Shown here: piece after piece, positions 9,319-17,410 of the stretch
Numbering within the stretch: position 1 is the first letter of the stretch
How the letters are laid out: every line of letters starts with the position of its first letter
Assembly (NCBI GenBank): GCA_003427395.1
Contig: BFEA01000035.1
Span: forward strand, 4,414,771 to 4,451,274
Source: Chara braunii
Lineage: Eukaryota > Streptophyta > Charophyceae > Charales > Characeae
DNA: 36,504 nucleotides
Direction: 5' to 3'
Position numbers and translations under genes: made by a program
Notes under the pieces: generated by a model
Databases searched by the model: none
The model's input: the letters and a program-made list of their open reading frames with translations, nothing else
What the model was told of the DNA's origin: nothing

Positions 9319-10332
9319 AAACAAGGTGGTGATCGAGGAGAAGGCTAAAGGGGAACAAAATAAAAAAAAAACTCAAGAGAAGCTCATGAAGGATGCAATA
9401 AAAAGAGTAACGCCAGAAACTCGCCAAAGTTCCAAGAAATCGACGAGGACGAAAGAAGTCCCCCGCAAAAAAACAGCCAAGGAAAATGAGAATCCGAAAA
9501 GAAAAGAAAAAGTGAAAGTGAAACTTCCCTTTACCTACAATTGAAAGAGAGGCGAACATCTGTTGCTCTGGATTGCTGAGATCCACGCATATTGTGGGAC
9601 TGCACTGGTGGAGCCCGAAAGCCAAGTGGCTTTCACGATTTCATGTCTAGGAGAGACATCCAAGGAACTAGTGTTATCTGAAGCTAACGATGTTGGCTTC
9701 GAAGACATAGGTGAGTGGGCCGAAACATTGATCCTCAAGGAATTCCTCTAAAAGATTAAAGAAAGATTCCTGGTCAAAATGACGATCGACAAGGCCTTTG
9801 ACGAGCTCACCACTATTGGCCAAAAGCGTTGGACGATTGTGGATGCACCGTCGCGTGAGGTGGATCAGTTGTTGCGGGTACCAGGTCTGAACCTGCAAGA
9901 CAATCAAGTCCTCTATATCTTCTCGAGAGCTTAGCTATAACCTATCTGAGGACATCTCGTGGCTGAGGCCAAATCCGGTAAGTATAACTATAGACAGTTT
10001 TGCGACCTCGCGCTCTAGACGGAGCAAACGACTACTCCAGTAAAAGGAGCATACCAATCGGTAGTAAAGAATGGTCCGGTTGGCGGGTACGGTAAGCATG
10101 TCCTGTGGCGGGAAAAGCGAAAGAACCACATGCCCGTCGTCTTTGACGACGTCGTCTGGAAAAATTACCCCTTGATAAGGTGGAGCGAGATGGCAACAGT
10201 GAGTCAGGAAAGGGTGCTGCGATGATCAACAAGGGAGGTACCAGTTCGTGGAGTAAGAAGAGAAAGCTACGCTCCTTTCATGAGCACCCCGGTATTGCTT
10301 TTTTTTTTTTTTTTTTTTTTTTTTTTTGAAAC

Positions 10333-10750
10333 GCCGCCACCGGTGTTAGTGTTGATAAATATAATAGACACCACTAGCACCTGGGGAGAGGCTTCATCTA
10401 TTGGTGGGGAGCAACACCTGCTGGAAAATGGGTCCAACGTCCCTTACACAGACTAAAATGAAGTATATTCGGAAACAGTTATGGGATGTTTCTGCCAGCA
10501 TTGATTGCCCTGGGATCTAGGGGCTGACTGAGCAGGATATTGGTAGGAAGGGGGAACCTCTTCACCCTGCATTTGGCGCCGTATACACAGCTACTCGCTA
10601 GTTCCTCCCTCCCCCTGAGCCAAATTGAAACCATACTAGTATCGCCCGGGATTCTCCCCCATCTGTTGGCAGTCTTGGCGAATAAAGATAGAACCTGCCG
10701 ACGTTGATTACCCTGAAGCCAGGGGATTGATTGAGCAGGTAAAGCCTACA
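10333..10750 (-). repeat. LINE 3' untranslated region with internal duplication
   Basis: The stretch 10387-10445 is the minus-strand form of the shared LINE 3' motif (GGACCCRTTTTCCAGCAGG...CCACCAATAGATG), also at 20100-20163, 20430-20505 and 22225-22290. Words at 10498-10545 and 10701-10748 (TTGATTGCCCTGGG / TTGATTACCCTGAA ... GAGCAGG) are an imperfect direct repeat about 203 bp apart. Confidence 0.65.
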
Positions 10751-11059
10751 TCGCTCCATACAACTGTAGATGTCGATAGAGAATCCATGGGGTGGAAAGG
10801 GATCGGGGAAATTAGGAGGGCGCAAAGGAACCACCCCATCTACCTTGGTCTAATCGCTAAAACAGACACCATAATCTCTTCTGAGCACGTCCTCACCCCC
10901 AACCATTCCTTGGAAAACTGTCGGATAGCTTGCATTATGTTTTTTTTCGTTTGAAACAGATCCAGTTTTACTTTCACACTTTGCCATTGTGCCATAAGTT
11001 CTTCCTGAATATATTGCTTCAGCATTTCGGTGACCTCTTCCCCCTCTATCCTGGTTCCT

Positions 11060-11653
11060 TTAATCACGAGTACTATGCACCTTTTCCGCCCAACGAGCCC
11101 AAATGATAGCTCTCCTCCCCGTCGTAAACATGTTATTTTCAAAAGGACAGTCCGTGGGGGAGGACCAGGCTTCACATAAGAGGGTTTTCCAATCCCATGG
11201 TCGTGTGGATGTAGTGCCAAGTTGTCGCCAGATCCTGTCCCGCCATCGCCATGTCAGAATTGCCCTCGCGCATTGCTGAAATATATCATCTATGGTTTCC
11301 ACGATCTTTCGGTGGGGAAAGGAAGTCAAACAGGAGTGACACCATGGTAGCGCTAAGCCTTTTTGTTCCAGGTGGGTTCAATCAATTAGCCAGTCATTGG
11401 TTGGGAGGCAGCGATGTTCTATCTTCCACTGCAGTGAAGCCAGTTTCGCCGGCTTGGATCTCATGGCCTTAAACCACTGGATGGGTCGAACTGCGTCCCT
11501 AAGGTCCCTTCCCACATTTAGATGAGTTAGCCATCGTTCTCTCACAATTTCTTTCATATTAACCCTCGGTCTCAGGAGGCGGTAGGCAGATTTCACAGAC
11601 GAGGTGAATAAGGTCCTGTTTACCCCCTTTTTCTTGTCGGATTCCATTGTCAT
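11060..11653 (-). pseudogene. LINE ORF2 C-terminal zf-RVT region, degenerate
   Basis: Two overlapping minus-strand frames carry the reverse-transcriptase zinc-binding region. Frame 1 (11653-11378) has SVKSAYRLLRP, RERWLTHLN and LQWKIEHRCLPTNDWL. Frame 2 (11329-11060) continues with VETIDDIFQQCARAILTWRW. In the related plus-strand copy near 21450 the second pair reads TIEHIFLQC, with the zinc-ligand histidine of the H-x4-C pair. Here that histidine is aspartate (DDIFQQC), so the site is mutated as well as frameshifted. Confidence 0.75.
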
Positions 11654-12167
11654 TCCTTCGGGTCTAGGAGGAGGTTATTAAGTGGGGTTTCAGGGAAGAA
11701 CGTGAACCAGTCCTCCTTCGAATGGAGAACCCGGATGCGGTGCAAATCTGTCCTCTTCCACCATTTCAGCACATCAGGGTGGTACCTTTTTAACCTATTA
11801 TCATGTTCCCTATGAGCTTCACATTCCCCACACTTTCAGGATCATCCGGGATAGCTACCCAGTCCCCTTCTTCTAGACACAGTGTGTCCGATCAACGCTC
11901 AACGGGATTTGTACAACGGAGTTGAACCCGTTGTACATCCCCGGGCGGCCCGTTGAATTCCCGTTGAACGGTACAACGGGGGCTTCCCGTTGTATTCCGA
12001 TCAACGGGTCCGGCCCAATGGGCCGCGGACACGTGGAGGAACCCCCTTGGAAAAAAAAAAGGTAAAAAAAAGAAGTGAAAAACTGCCCTCTGTGAGTGTG
12101 TGTGTGTGTGTGCGTGTGCGTGTGTTCATGTGTGCTTGTGTGTGTGACAGTGTGTGTGTGTGTGTGT

Positions 12168-12318
12168 GATTGGGTAGGGGTTGGGGGGGCGACCCATCCC
12201 CTACCAATCAATCAAAACCCGCTTTTTTTTTTTTTACTTTCTTTTTCTATTTTGATTGATTGATTGATTGATTGATTGGTAGGGGATGGGTCGCCCCCCC
12301 AACCCCTACCCAATCACA
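12168..12318. repeat. Inverted repeat 1 inside the hAT-like element
   Basis: GATTGGGTAGGGGTTGGGGG at 12168 and onward (to 12217) is inverted at 12252-12318. It is flanked by TG- and CA-rich runs. The arm itself contains GGTAGGGG...CCCCTACC, a nested hairpin, and enough G runs for a possible G-quadruplex. Confidence 0.85.
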
Positions 12319-12368
12319 CACACACTCACTTGCGCCGACCCCGCGCAACCCCGCGAGACTTCGGGGCA

Positions 12369-12372
12369 AGGG

Positions 12373-12431
<59 letters not shown>

Positions 12432-12464
12432 TTGGGTAGGGGTTGGGGGGGCGACCCATCCCCT

Positions 12465-12507
<43 letters not shown>

Positions 12508-12589
12508 GAGGAAAAAAAAGTATAAAAAAAAAAGCGGGAAAATCCGCAAGCGGATTTTCCCGCTTTTTTTTTTATACTTTTTTTTCCTC

Positions 12590-12624
<35 letters not shown>

Positions 12625-12663
12625 AGGGGATGGGTCGCCCCCCCAACCCCAACCCCTACCCAA

Positions 12664-12723
<60 letters not shown>
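12369..12723. repeat. Near-perfect long palindrome with (TG)n/(CA)n ends
   Basis: From (TG)n at about 12379-12430, through GATTGGGTAGGGG..., (AATC)n and AAAGCGGGAAAATCCGC, to its mirror on the other strand ending in (CA)n at 12665-12723. The centre is at about 12549, with arms of roughly 170 bp. Copies of the GATTGGGTAGGGG block lie at 12430-12506 (plus) and 12592-12668 (minus). Extrusion or polymerase stalling here may explain the adjoining assembly gap. Confidence 0.88.
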
Positions 12724-12884
12724 NNNNNNNNNNNNNNNNNNNNNNNNNNNNNNNNNNNNNNNNNNNNNNNNNNNNNNNNNNNNNNNNNNNNNNNNNNNNN
12801 NNNNNNNNNNNNNNNNNNNNNNNNNNNNNNNNNNNNNNNNNNNNNNNNNNNNNNNNNNNNNNNNNNNNNNNNNNNNNNNNNNNN
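12724..12884. other. Assembly gap (161 N)
   Basis: Unsequenced bases between a (CA)n run and a (GA)n run (12885-12903). Frames drawn across it have no meaning. Confidence 0.99.
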
Positions 12885-12929
12885 GAGAGAGAGAGAGAGA
12901 GAGTTGTACCCCGGTTTGTGTGTGTGTGT

Positions 12930-12977
12930 GTGTGTGTGTCTGAGTTGGTGGGGGTGGGGGGGGTTGCCCCATCCCCC

Positions 12978-13022
<45 letters not shown>
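12930..13022. repeat. Diverged fifth copy of the G-rich/AATC block
   Basis: TG-rich sequence, then GAGTTGGTGGGGGTGGGGGG, then CCCCACCAATCAATC tetranucleotide repeats. It has the same architecture as the blocks at 12168 and 12430 but many changes. It lies on the far side of the gap. Confidence 0.75.
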
Positions 13023-13024
<2 letters not shown>

Positions 13025-13443
13025 AAACTGGAAAAAAAAATCTCTGTGTTTTGAGTCCGCTTCTGTTTTTGATTTTTTAAAAATAATTTAGATGCTCAAA
13101 AAATTTAAAAAAATATATGGGGATGTAGAGAGCAAAAAAATCTACACCCCCATATATATATCGTCAAATAGAACTGCCCGGTAAACCGTAGGCAGAGAGG
13201 GAGAAGAGGATATATATTTATCGTTTTTTTGCCGCCGAATTTTTTTTTTGCGGGCTGAGTTGTACCCCGGTTTAACGGGGGAGTTGCAACGGGGGTTCAA
13301 CGGGAGTTGATCTGTTCAACTCAAAACCCCCGTTGAATAAACTTTCGGACACATAGTCTAGACATGGTCCCTTACGTAGGATGCGCACCCAATCCAAAGG
13401 TGCAGAAAAGATTAACTCCTCCACGTTCTGCCCCACATGATGA

Positions 13444-13730
13444 CAATGCTTCAGAAGCTATCATGCCTTTCACGCATCTAAACTTTTGCCATATGTAGAG
13501 GGAGATAAGTTTCCTAACATGCCATCTATGTTCCCACCTTCCATGAATGGAGGCTATGAAGTTGAGAAAATTATGGAAATACAGGAGGCAAAGGAAGACC
13601 ACAGAAGTACTACAAGGTAATGTTCAAGTATCAACCTCCATCTGAAGCTAGACGGTTTAGTAAGAAATAACTACTACCTACTGCTCCTGATATTGTTGCT
13701 GCATATGAACGCGGGTTAAGAGAAAGCTAA
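13444..13730 (+). pseudogene. Integrase C-terminal tail and chromodomain-like region of the LTR retrotransposon
   Basis: After a TGA at 13441-13443 the plus strand reads FHASKLLPYVEGDKFPNMPS, then GGYEVEKIME. The FHxSxLxPY segment is characteristic of the integrase C-terminus in Ty3/gypsy elements, and the E-VEKI start is typical of the chromodomain that follows in chromoviruses. A frame change at about 13600 leads to KYYKVMFKYQPPSEARRF, a TAA, then TAPDIVAAYERGLRES and a final stop at 13728-13730. It lies about 120 bp before the polypurine tract, as expected for the 3' end of pol. Upstream integrase is absent because of the LINE insertion and deletion. The chromodomain call is moderate; the integrase-tail call is stronger. 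Confidence 0.72.
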
Positions 13731-13852
13731 TGTATTTCTGCGATGGAACTCAAAATTTGGGCCGGTAGGAATGCAATAGCCCGGTCGATATGCCTTGAAG
13801 TGGCCCTAAGGCCACATGCAGGCCGCGACCCCGGTCTGAGGCTGCAAAGGCC

Positions 13853-13866
13853 AAGGGAAGGAAAAA
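13853..13866 (+). promoter_or_regulatory. Polypurine tract (plus-strand priming site)
   Basis: AAGGGAAGGAAAAA ends three bases before the TG that opens the 3' LTR. Its position and composition fit the plus-strand primer of an LTR retrotransposon. Confidence 0.75.
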
Positions 13867-13869
13867 TCC

Positions 13870-14922
13870 TGCGCCCGACAGTTGCCTTCGGTCAACTTCC
13901 CAGCGGCCCAAGAGTCAAAGTTTGCATGTACCCAGCCCAGGCCGCCGGTCACACACACACACACTTGTTTGTATGCACGTACCAAGACAGCATTTTGAAC
14001 ATGTGGAAGTCTGCAACTGTACGCGATCCGGGCCCTCGACTGTGAGTCAATCTGAGCCACCGTGGGTGGGAGACCTGAGGCCGGTCAGCCTCGTCAAACA
14101 CTATGTAAGGCCCGGCCTCCAGGGAGTCAGCATTCAGTCTTGCTAGTATGCTGCCTTGACGCTGGCTTGACGGCGTTGACGCTGGTTGTACGCTGGAACT
14201 GTCGATGACAACGCAAGACAGCTGCGGCACGCGGGCGCCTTCCTGCTTTGGCGCCAGCCTATGCTGACTTGGCGCAAGGCCACGCTGTCTTCGACATTGC
14301 TGCTGTGACGCATGCCACTCTGTCTTCATTGCTCACGTGGCATTTGCCACACTGTTTACATTGTTGAGTTGGACACGACAAGGAGGGAGATCGGGATCTG
14401 TGGATGACTGAGAAGGAACGGGATACTTACCTTCTGTTAATGTCGATACGGTGCGCTGCTGAACGTCGTCAACGTCTTCACAAGAGAACTGTGCCACGTG
14501 GCACTTCGATGTGATCAGGACCTGTCAGGCTGGTTATTGGACAATGTTTTTGACGTGGAGGCGAGGGGAAGCCTGAAGAAGGAGAGGGAATGTCGAGCTA
14601 CTATCTCTGTGGCCATTGATTGGCATTTCTCTTCCACCTTCTGACTGTCTATTCCCCCTCTCCTTTCTTCGTCTACTGGAAACGAGACATTGTATCAGAG
14701 ATCACAATGCATTCATGATTACTGGAAACATTGAGCCTCGCTGCACTACTCTTGAAATGCACAAAAGACAAAAATTATGGCCGTGTATCTTACCATATCC
14801 TAGCGGAAGGTTCACTCTTGTTTTGCACATTTCGAGAGTAGTGCAGCGAGGCCCATTGTTCAGCATCGAGTTACCTTGTACTTTGACATCTGATGAGTAT
14901 CCTACGGACTGGGTTCATTACA
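13870..14922 (+). repeat. 3' LTR, carrying a 120-bp MITE
   Basis: It starts TGCGCCCGACAGTTG and ends TTCATTACA, collinear with 6004-6883 but longer. The excess includes the MITE at 14734-14853 with its target duplication and about 34 bp near 14418-14452. Substitutions are scattered throughout, so the element is not a recent insertion. Confidence 0.8.
14734..14853. mobile_element. 120-bp MITE with about 34-bp inverted ends, TSD CATTG
   Basis: Ends are AGCCTCGCTGCACTACTCTT and, inverted, GGCCTCGCTGCACTACTCTC, continuing with few mismatches for about 34 bp. CATTG flanks it at 14729-14733 and 14854-14858. The 5' LTR has one uninterrupted CATTG at the matching place (6815-6819), so insertion followed formation of the LTR pair. 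No coding capacity; superfamily unassigned. Confidence 0.92.
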
Positions 14923-14929
14923 GTTGAGG

Positions 14930-16120
14930 CTGGGGTTTGTGTGTTGTGAAGCAAGATATGGACCCAAGTCTGACAGCACCCCCTCCCCCCTGCAACTTGA
15001 AAAAAAAAAAAAAAAGTATGTTCCACCACTACCTCCGACCCTTGTGCCGACCCTGAATTTCACTGCGCACCGAGTTTTGCCCAGCCTGGGCAGTTGCATC
15101 CATGAAAGAACCAAAAAAAGGAAAGAAAAGAAGGAAAACAAAACAAAACTTGCCTAAGGCCATGATAACCATCAGATGCATTCTACTAGGTGCCAGTGCG
15201 ACTGCGCCCTCAGTGAGGGGGTCTGTCCCCTGGACAACAAACAAAAAAGAAAAAGAAAAAAAAGCATCCCTTACTTATGCTGTGATTCCGGTGCGATACA
15301 GGACGCTACAGTACCAGTGCGAGTACGAGGAAGTGACGCAGTTAGATTCCCCTGTCACTGGTGCCACCAAAACTACTTGCAAAGAAAGTATATAAAAAAG
15401 GCCTACAGCAATCCCGTTCCACACATAGTGGCCAGATACATTCCTCAAGGCACTGGTGTGACTTCCACCTCCCTGAGGTCCTTCCACTATGTCGGTGGAA
15501 ATGAAATTCTTTAGTTCTATTCCTTTATTTTTTCTTTCTTCTTTTCTTTTGTTTCAAAGGAGGCTGCTGTGCCTGCCCCGTGGCGTCAGGCTCTGACAAG
15601 TAGGCTACTAGATGGACTTCGTGTTTGCCTGAGAAAGGTAGTAGTGGTGGTTTAACTTGAAAAAAGAAAAAAAAAAATCCATTTGAGTCTGTGTGAGCCT
15701 GTGTGAGTCTGTTTGAGTCTGTTTGAGTATGATCTTTACCATAGTTTTTTTATGGGCGTAGCCCGCACTGCCTGCACCGCAAGCGCTAAGCTAGTCATCT
15801 TTAAAGGCTGTAAATATGATAAAGCGGTGATAGTCTTAGTGGTAGAAGTTCAGTTAGGACTAAGGGAGTGGTGGATGTCCTGAGTGGTAGATGTTCCGGT
15901 ATGACTGAGGGAGTGGTGGATGAACCGGGACAATTGGCAAAAAGGGGGGTGTGAGGGGATAGAGGAAAGGACAGCCCACTTGCAAAACACAAACAAAGAT
16001 GATTGGCCAGCCTGTCTGCAATCACCACGTCTGGGCTACAAACGATGGCTGCCTGGTTTCGTTCCTATGGTGTCTCATGTACCTGACGAGTGTCAGTTGT
16101 CAGGTACACTCTGTCATAAA
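14930..16120 (+). repeat. Unclassified dispersed repeat family A, copy 2
   Basis: Collinear with 4752-5985, including TGTTGTGAAGCAAGATATGG, the C-rich block and A-run at about 14985-15015, ACAGGACGCTACAGTACCAG, and a GTACCTGAC / GTCAGGTAC inverted pair near the end (16079-16106). It begins immediately after the 3' LTR. No coding frame is recognised. Confidence 0.75.
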
Positions 16121-16477
16121 TTTTTGTTTTTTCATTTTCTTTGCAATTATTTCAGAATTATAGATAATTTGGCCACCCCATGATCTAACGGCCTGAGATA
16201 AAGAGCTGGTACATTTTTCTTTTGCATCTGGGCTGTCATATGACTCCAAACCAAAACCGAACCTCCACGAGTGGGGCGTAACCCCAGGACTTTTTCAATC
16301 ATGGAGTCTGGCCTCATTCTCTCATGGATACACCTCCCTGGTAAGTTGCAGCGCAAATTTACCTAGAGTTTGCATGACAGCCATGGGCACACCCTCACCT
16401 TCTCCTTGACCATGGTGGGCCTGGTGGCCATTGGTTTACAACTAATAGGTCAGAAGAGAAACAAAAAGAATACTGAA
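16121..16477. other. Non-coding stretch upstream of the tRNA gene
   Basis: No gene is recognised. A short open frame on the minus strand (16147-16356) has no family features. The A-rich, CAA-containing sequence just before 16478 resembles plant tRNA gene leaders, but this is weak. Confidence 0.4.
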
Positions 16478-16559
16478 GTGGACGTGCCGGAGTGGTTATC
16501 GGGCATGACTAGAAATCATGTGGTCTCTGACCGCGCAGGTTCGAATCCTGCCGTCCACG
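16478..16559 (+). tRNA. tRNA-Ser (anticodon AGA)
   Basis: A complete 82-nt class II cloverleaf can be drawn. The acceptor GTGGACG pairs with CGTCCAC at 16552-16558. There is a short D stem (CCG/CGG) and an anticodon stem CATGA/TCATG with loop CTAGAAA, placing AGA at 16511-16513. The long variable arm GGTC-TCT-GACC is typical of serine, and the T arm is GCAGG-TTCGAAT-CCTGC. No CCA is encoded and there is no intron, as usual for nuclear tRNA-Ser. The A and B boxes are intact. No T run of four or more follows until about 16794, so a normal Pol III terminator is missing near the gene. It may be a functional gene with a weak terminator, or a recently dead copy. Confidence 0.93.
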
Positions 16560-16615
16560 AGTAAACTTTGAACAGTGTTGGAGACTGTATACATCAATGT
16601 GTTGGATACATCAAT

Positions 16616-16687
16616 GTGGTTATCGGGCATGACTAGAAATCATGTGGTCTCTGACCGCGCAGGTTCGAATCCTGCCGTCCACGAGTA
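16616..16687 (+). pseudogene. 5'-truncated tRNA-Ser(AGA) copy
   Basis: Identical over 72 nt to 16492-16563. It lacks the 5' acceptor strand and most of the D arm (A box) but has everything from the D loop to just past the 3' end. ATACATCAATGTG at its 5' edge also occurs 17 bp upstream (about 16590), which suggests a short local duplication. It cannot fold as a tRNA. Confidence 0.92.
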
Positions 16688-16850
16688 TGTGCCAGTGTTG
16701 CATCAAAGCAGATGTGCTCTGTAAAATGAGCCTGTCCAAATCCTGCTACAACGAGGTTCCGTTCTCACGCTCATCAGTCTGCCGGATAGTCTTCCCTTTT
16801 CGGCATACTCACACCCATACATCATTTAACCGCTTTTTCAATACATCAAA

Positions 16851-16935
16851 GTGGATGTGTGCCGGGCTATCAGGCATGGCCAGAAATCGTGTGGCCGCTG
16901 ACCATGCAGGTTTGATTCCTCAGCTGTTGCCCATG
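16851..16935 (+). pseudogene. Diverged tRNA-Ser-derived copy
   Basis: It starts GTGGATGTGTGCCGGGCTAT and includes CCAGAAATCGTGTGGCCGCT and GCAGGTTTGATTCCT, clearly related to the gene at 16478 but with many changes. The base before the anticodon is C instead of the invariant T, and the acceptor no longer pairs. It is preceded by AATACATCAAAGTGG, similar to the leader of the intact gene, so the leader was copied too. It could be a decayed paralogue or the head of a tRNA-derived SINE. Confidence 0.75.
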
Positions 16936-17410
16936 CACTGCCATGAGGTTTACGCATGAGCTGGTTAGGTGGTGGGCATACAGACACTCATACATCATTC
17001 ACTATCTCGCACAAGGAAATTTTGAAATCAATTAAGCTCTGATGAAAGTCAGGTGAGGTTTTGAGTTTGGGGCGCAGCGCTCCTGGTCCCCGCCTATCTC
17101 ACTGGCGGGCTATGGAGAAGTGGGTAAGTATGGACAGGGCATGAAAGGCGATCGGGCGCAGCAGTGAGTGGCGAGGTGTGGAGGAAGGGGATACAGCGCA
17201 TGGCGACGAAGGATAACAGGGAGCTGCGGTCAGTGGGGATGCGCAAGGGAATATGGTGTATGGCGATGAAGGAAGGGAGAGTGGTGATGGGTGAAAGAAG
17301 GAGGGTGGAGGGCAGTGGGTTAGGGGTGGGCTCCACCGCCGGCTACAGTCGTAATCGCTGCGGGGCACTCATGTCGAAAGGGGTGGTGGAGTGGTGTTGG
17401 CCATGAGATC
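16936..17410. repeat. Short dispersed repeat piece and purine-rich local duplication
   Basis: AAGGAAATTTTGAAATCAAT at about 17020, followed by CTGATGAAAGTCAGGT, resembles 20270-20310 and 20187-20202, so a dispersed repeat tail is present. From 17100 to 17330 a G/A-rich segment repeats words such as GCGCATGGCGACGAAGGA and GTGTATGGCGATGAAGGA about 66 bp apart. No gene is recognised. Confidence 0.5.

Larger units (their letters stand above)
8447..10230 (+). pseudogene. Broken gag-like gene of the LTR retrotransposon
   Basis: Open pieces in changing frames: 8447-8683 (basic/acidic coiled coil), 8700-8803 (ending ASVLHTMMAYL), then 9138-9544 after the fold-back insertion (NSNTAAIAAMTRL repeats and a Lys-rich tail). 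Next, about 9563-9934, comes a gag-core-like stretch with WIAEIHAYCG, KERFLVKMTIDKAFDEL, GQKRW and VPGLNLQDNQVLYIFSRA, interrupted by a TAA at 9749-9751. Frame-shifted remnants with GKHVLWREKRKNHMPVVF run to about 10200. The gag-core assignment rests on the pattern of W/F-rich helices and my recollection of charophyte gypsy gag. The order agrees with the flanking PBS and downstream integrase tail. It is inactive: it has a stop, frameshifts and a 334-bp insertion. Confidence 0.6.
11880..13356. mobile_element. hAT-like non-autonomous DNA transposon, 8-bp TSD TCTAGACA
   Basis: The identical octamer TCTAGACA flanks the element at 11872-11879 and 13357-13364. Ends are CAGTGTGTCCGA and, inverted, CTATGTGTCCGA (10 of 12 identical). 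An 8-bp TSD with a TA-centred palindromic core and ends starting with C are typical of hAT elements. Subterminal regions are full of CAACGGG or its complement CCCGTTG: seven copies in 11880-12010 and three in 13255-13340. These resemble transposase-binding subterminal repeats. The interior is non-coding: CA/TG microsatellites, GATT/AATC tetranucleotide runs, large palindromes and an N gap. Excising it with one TSD copy rejoins an open LINE reading frame, which supports the boundaries strongly. Confidence 0.88.
10299..13435 (-). mobile_element. LINE (non-LTR retrotransposon), 5'-truncated, inserted in pol and itself interrupted
   Basis: On the minus strand, coding remnants run from about 13435, across the hAT-like insertion, to about 10840. 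A 3' region follows and ends in a T run at 10299-10327, which is the poly(A) tail on the other strand. Peptides include DWVAIPDDPESVGNVKL (about 11850-11800), RYHPDVLKWWKRTDLHRIR, and ERWLTHLNVGRDLRDAVRPI (about 11550). Then come LASLQWKIEHRCLPTNDWL (about 11400) and a C-x2-C...C zf-RVT region (about 11320-11250). This is the region C-terminal to the reverse transcriptase. Frameshifts and stops show it is dead. No endonuclease or RT domain remains. A clean TSD was not found, and gypsy pol sequence is missing around it, so insertion was accompanied or followed by deletion. Confidence 0.75.
6004..14922 (+). mobile_element. Degenerate LTR retrotransposon (probably Ty3/gypsy chromovirus) with nested insertions
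   Basis: Two direct repeats (6004-6883 and 13870-14922) both start TG and end CA. The first is followed after 3 nt by a primer-binding-site-like sequence. The second is preceded by a purine tract ending 3 nt before it. Between them lie a gag remnant (about 8447-10230) and an integrase/chromodomain tail (13444-13730), both on the plus strand in the expected order. Most of protease, RT, RNase H and integrase is missing where the minus-strand LINE sits. I see no matching 5-bp target duplication (GCCTA before, GTTGA after), so one boundary may have recombined. The element cannot be autonomous. Confidence 0.75.

Noticed and set aside
9098-9625. 175-codon minus-strand frame
   Set aside because: It is the opposite strand of the gag remnant and of one fold-back arm. 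The plus strand has the better supported coding sense.
12616-13091. Several 100-160-codon frames on both strands across the N gap
   Set aside because: They consist of translated microsatellite (TH, CV, RE repeats) and unknown bases.
10299-13435. A target-site duplication for the minus-strand LINE
   Set aside because: ATTGCTT at the tail and AATGCTT near the other edge differ and are not adjacent to the inferred 5' end; the match is too weak to claim.
13372-13602. 76-codon minus-strand frame as a host gene
   Set aside because: It overlaps the plus-strand integrase tail and the 5' end of the LINE; both neighbours explain the sequence better.
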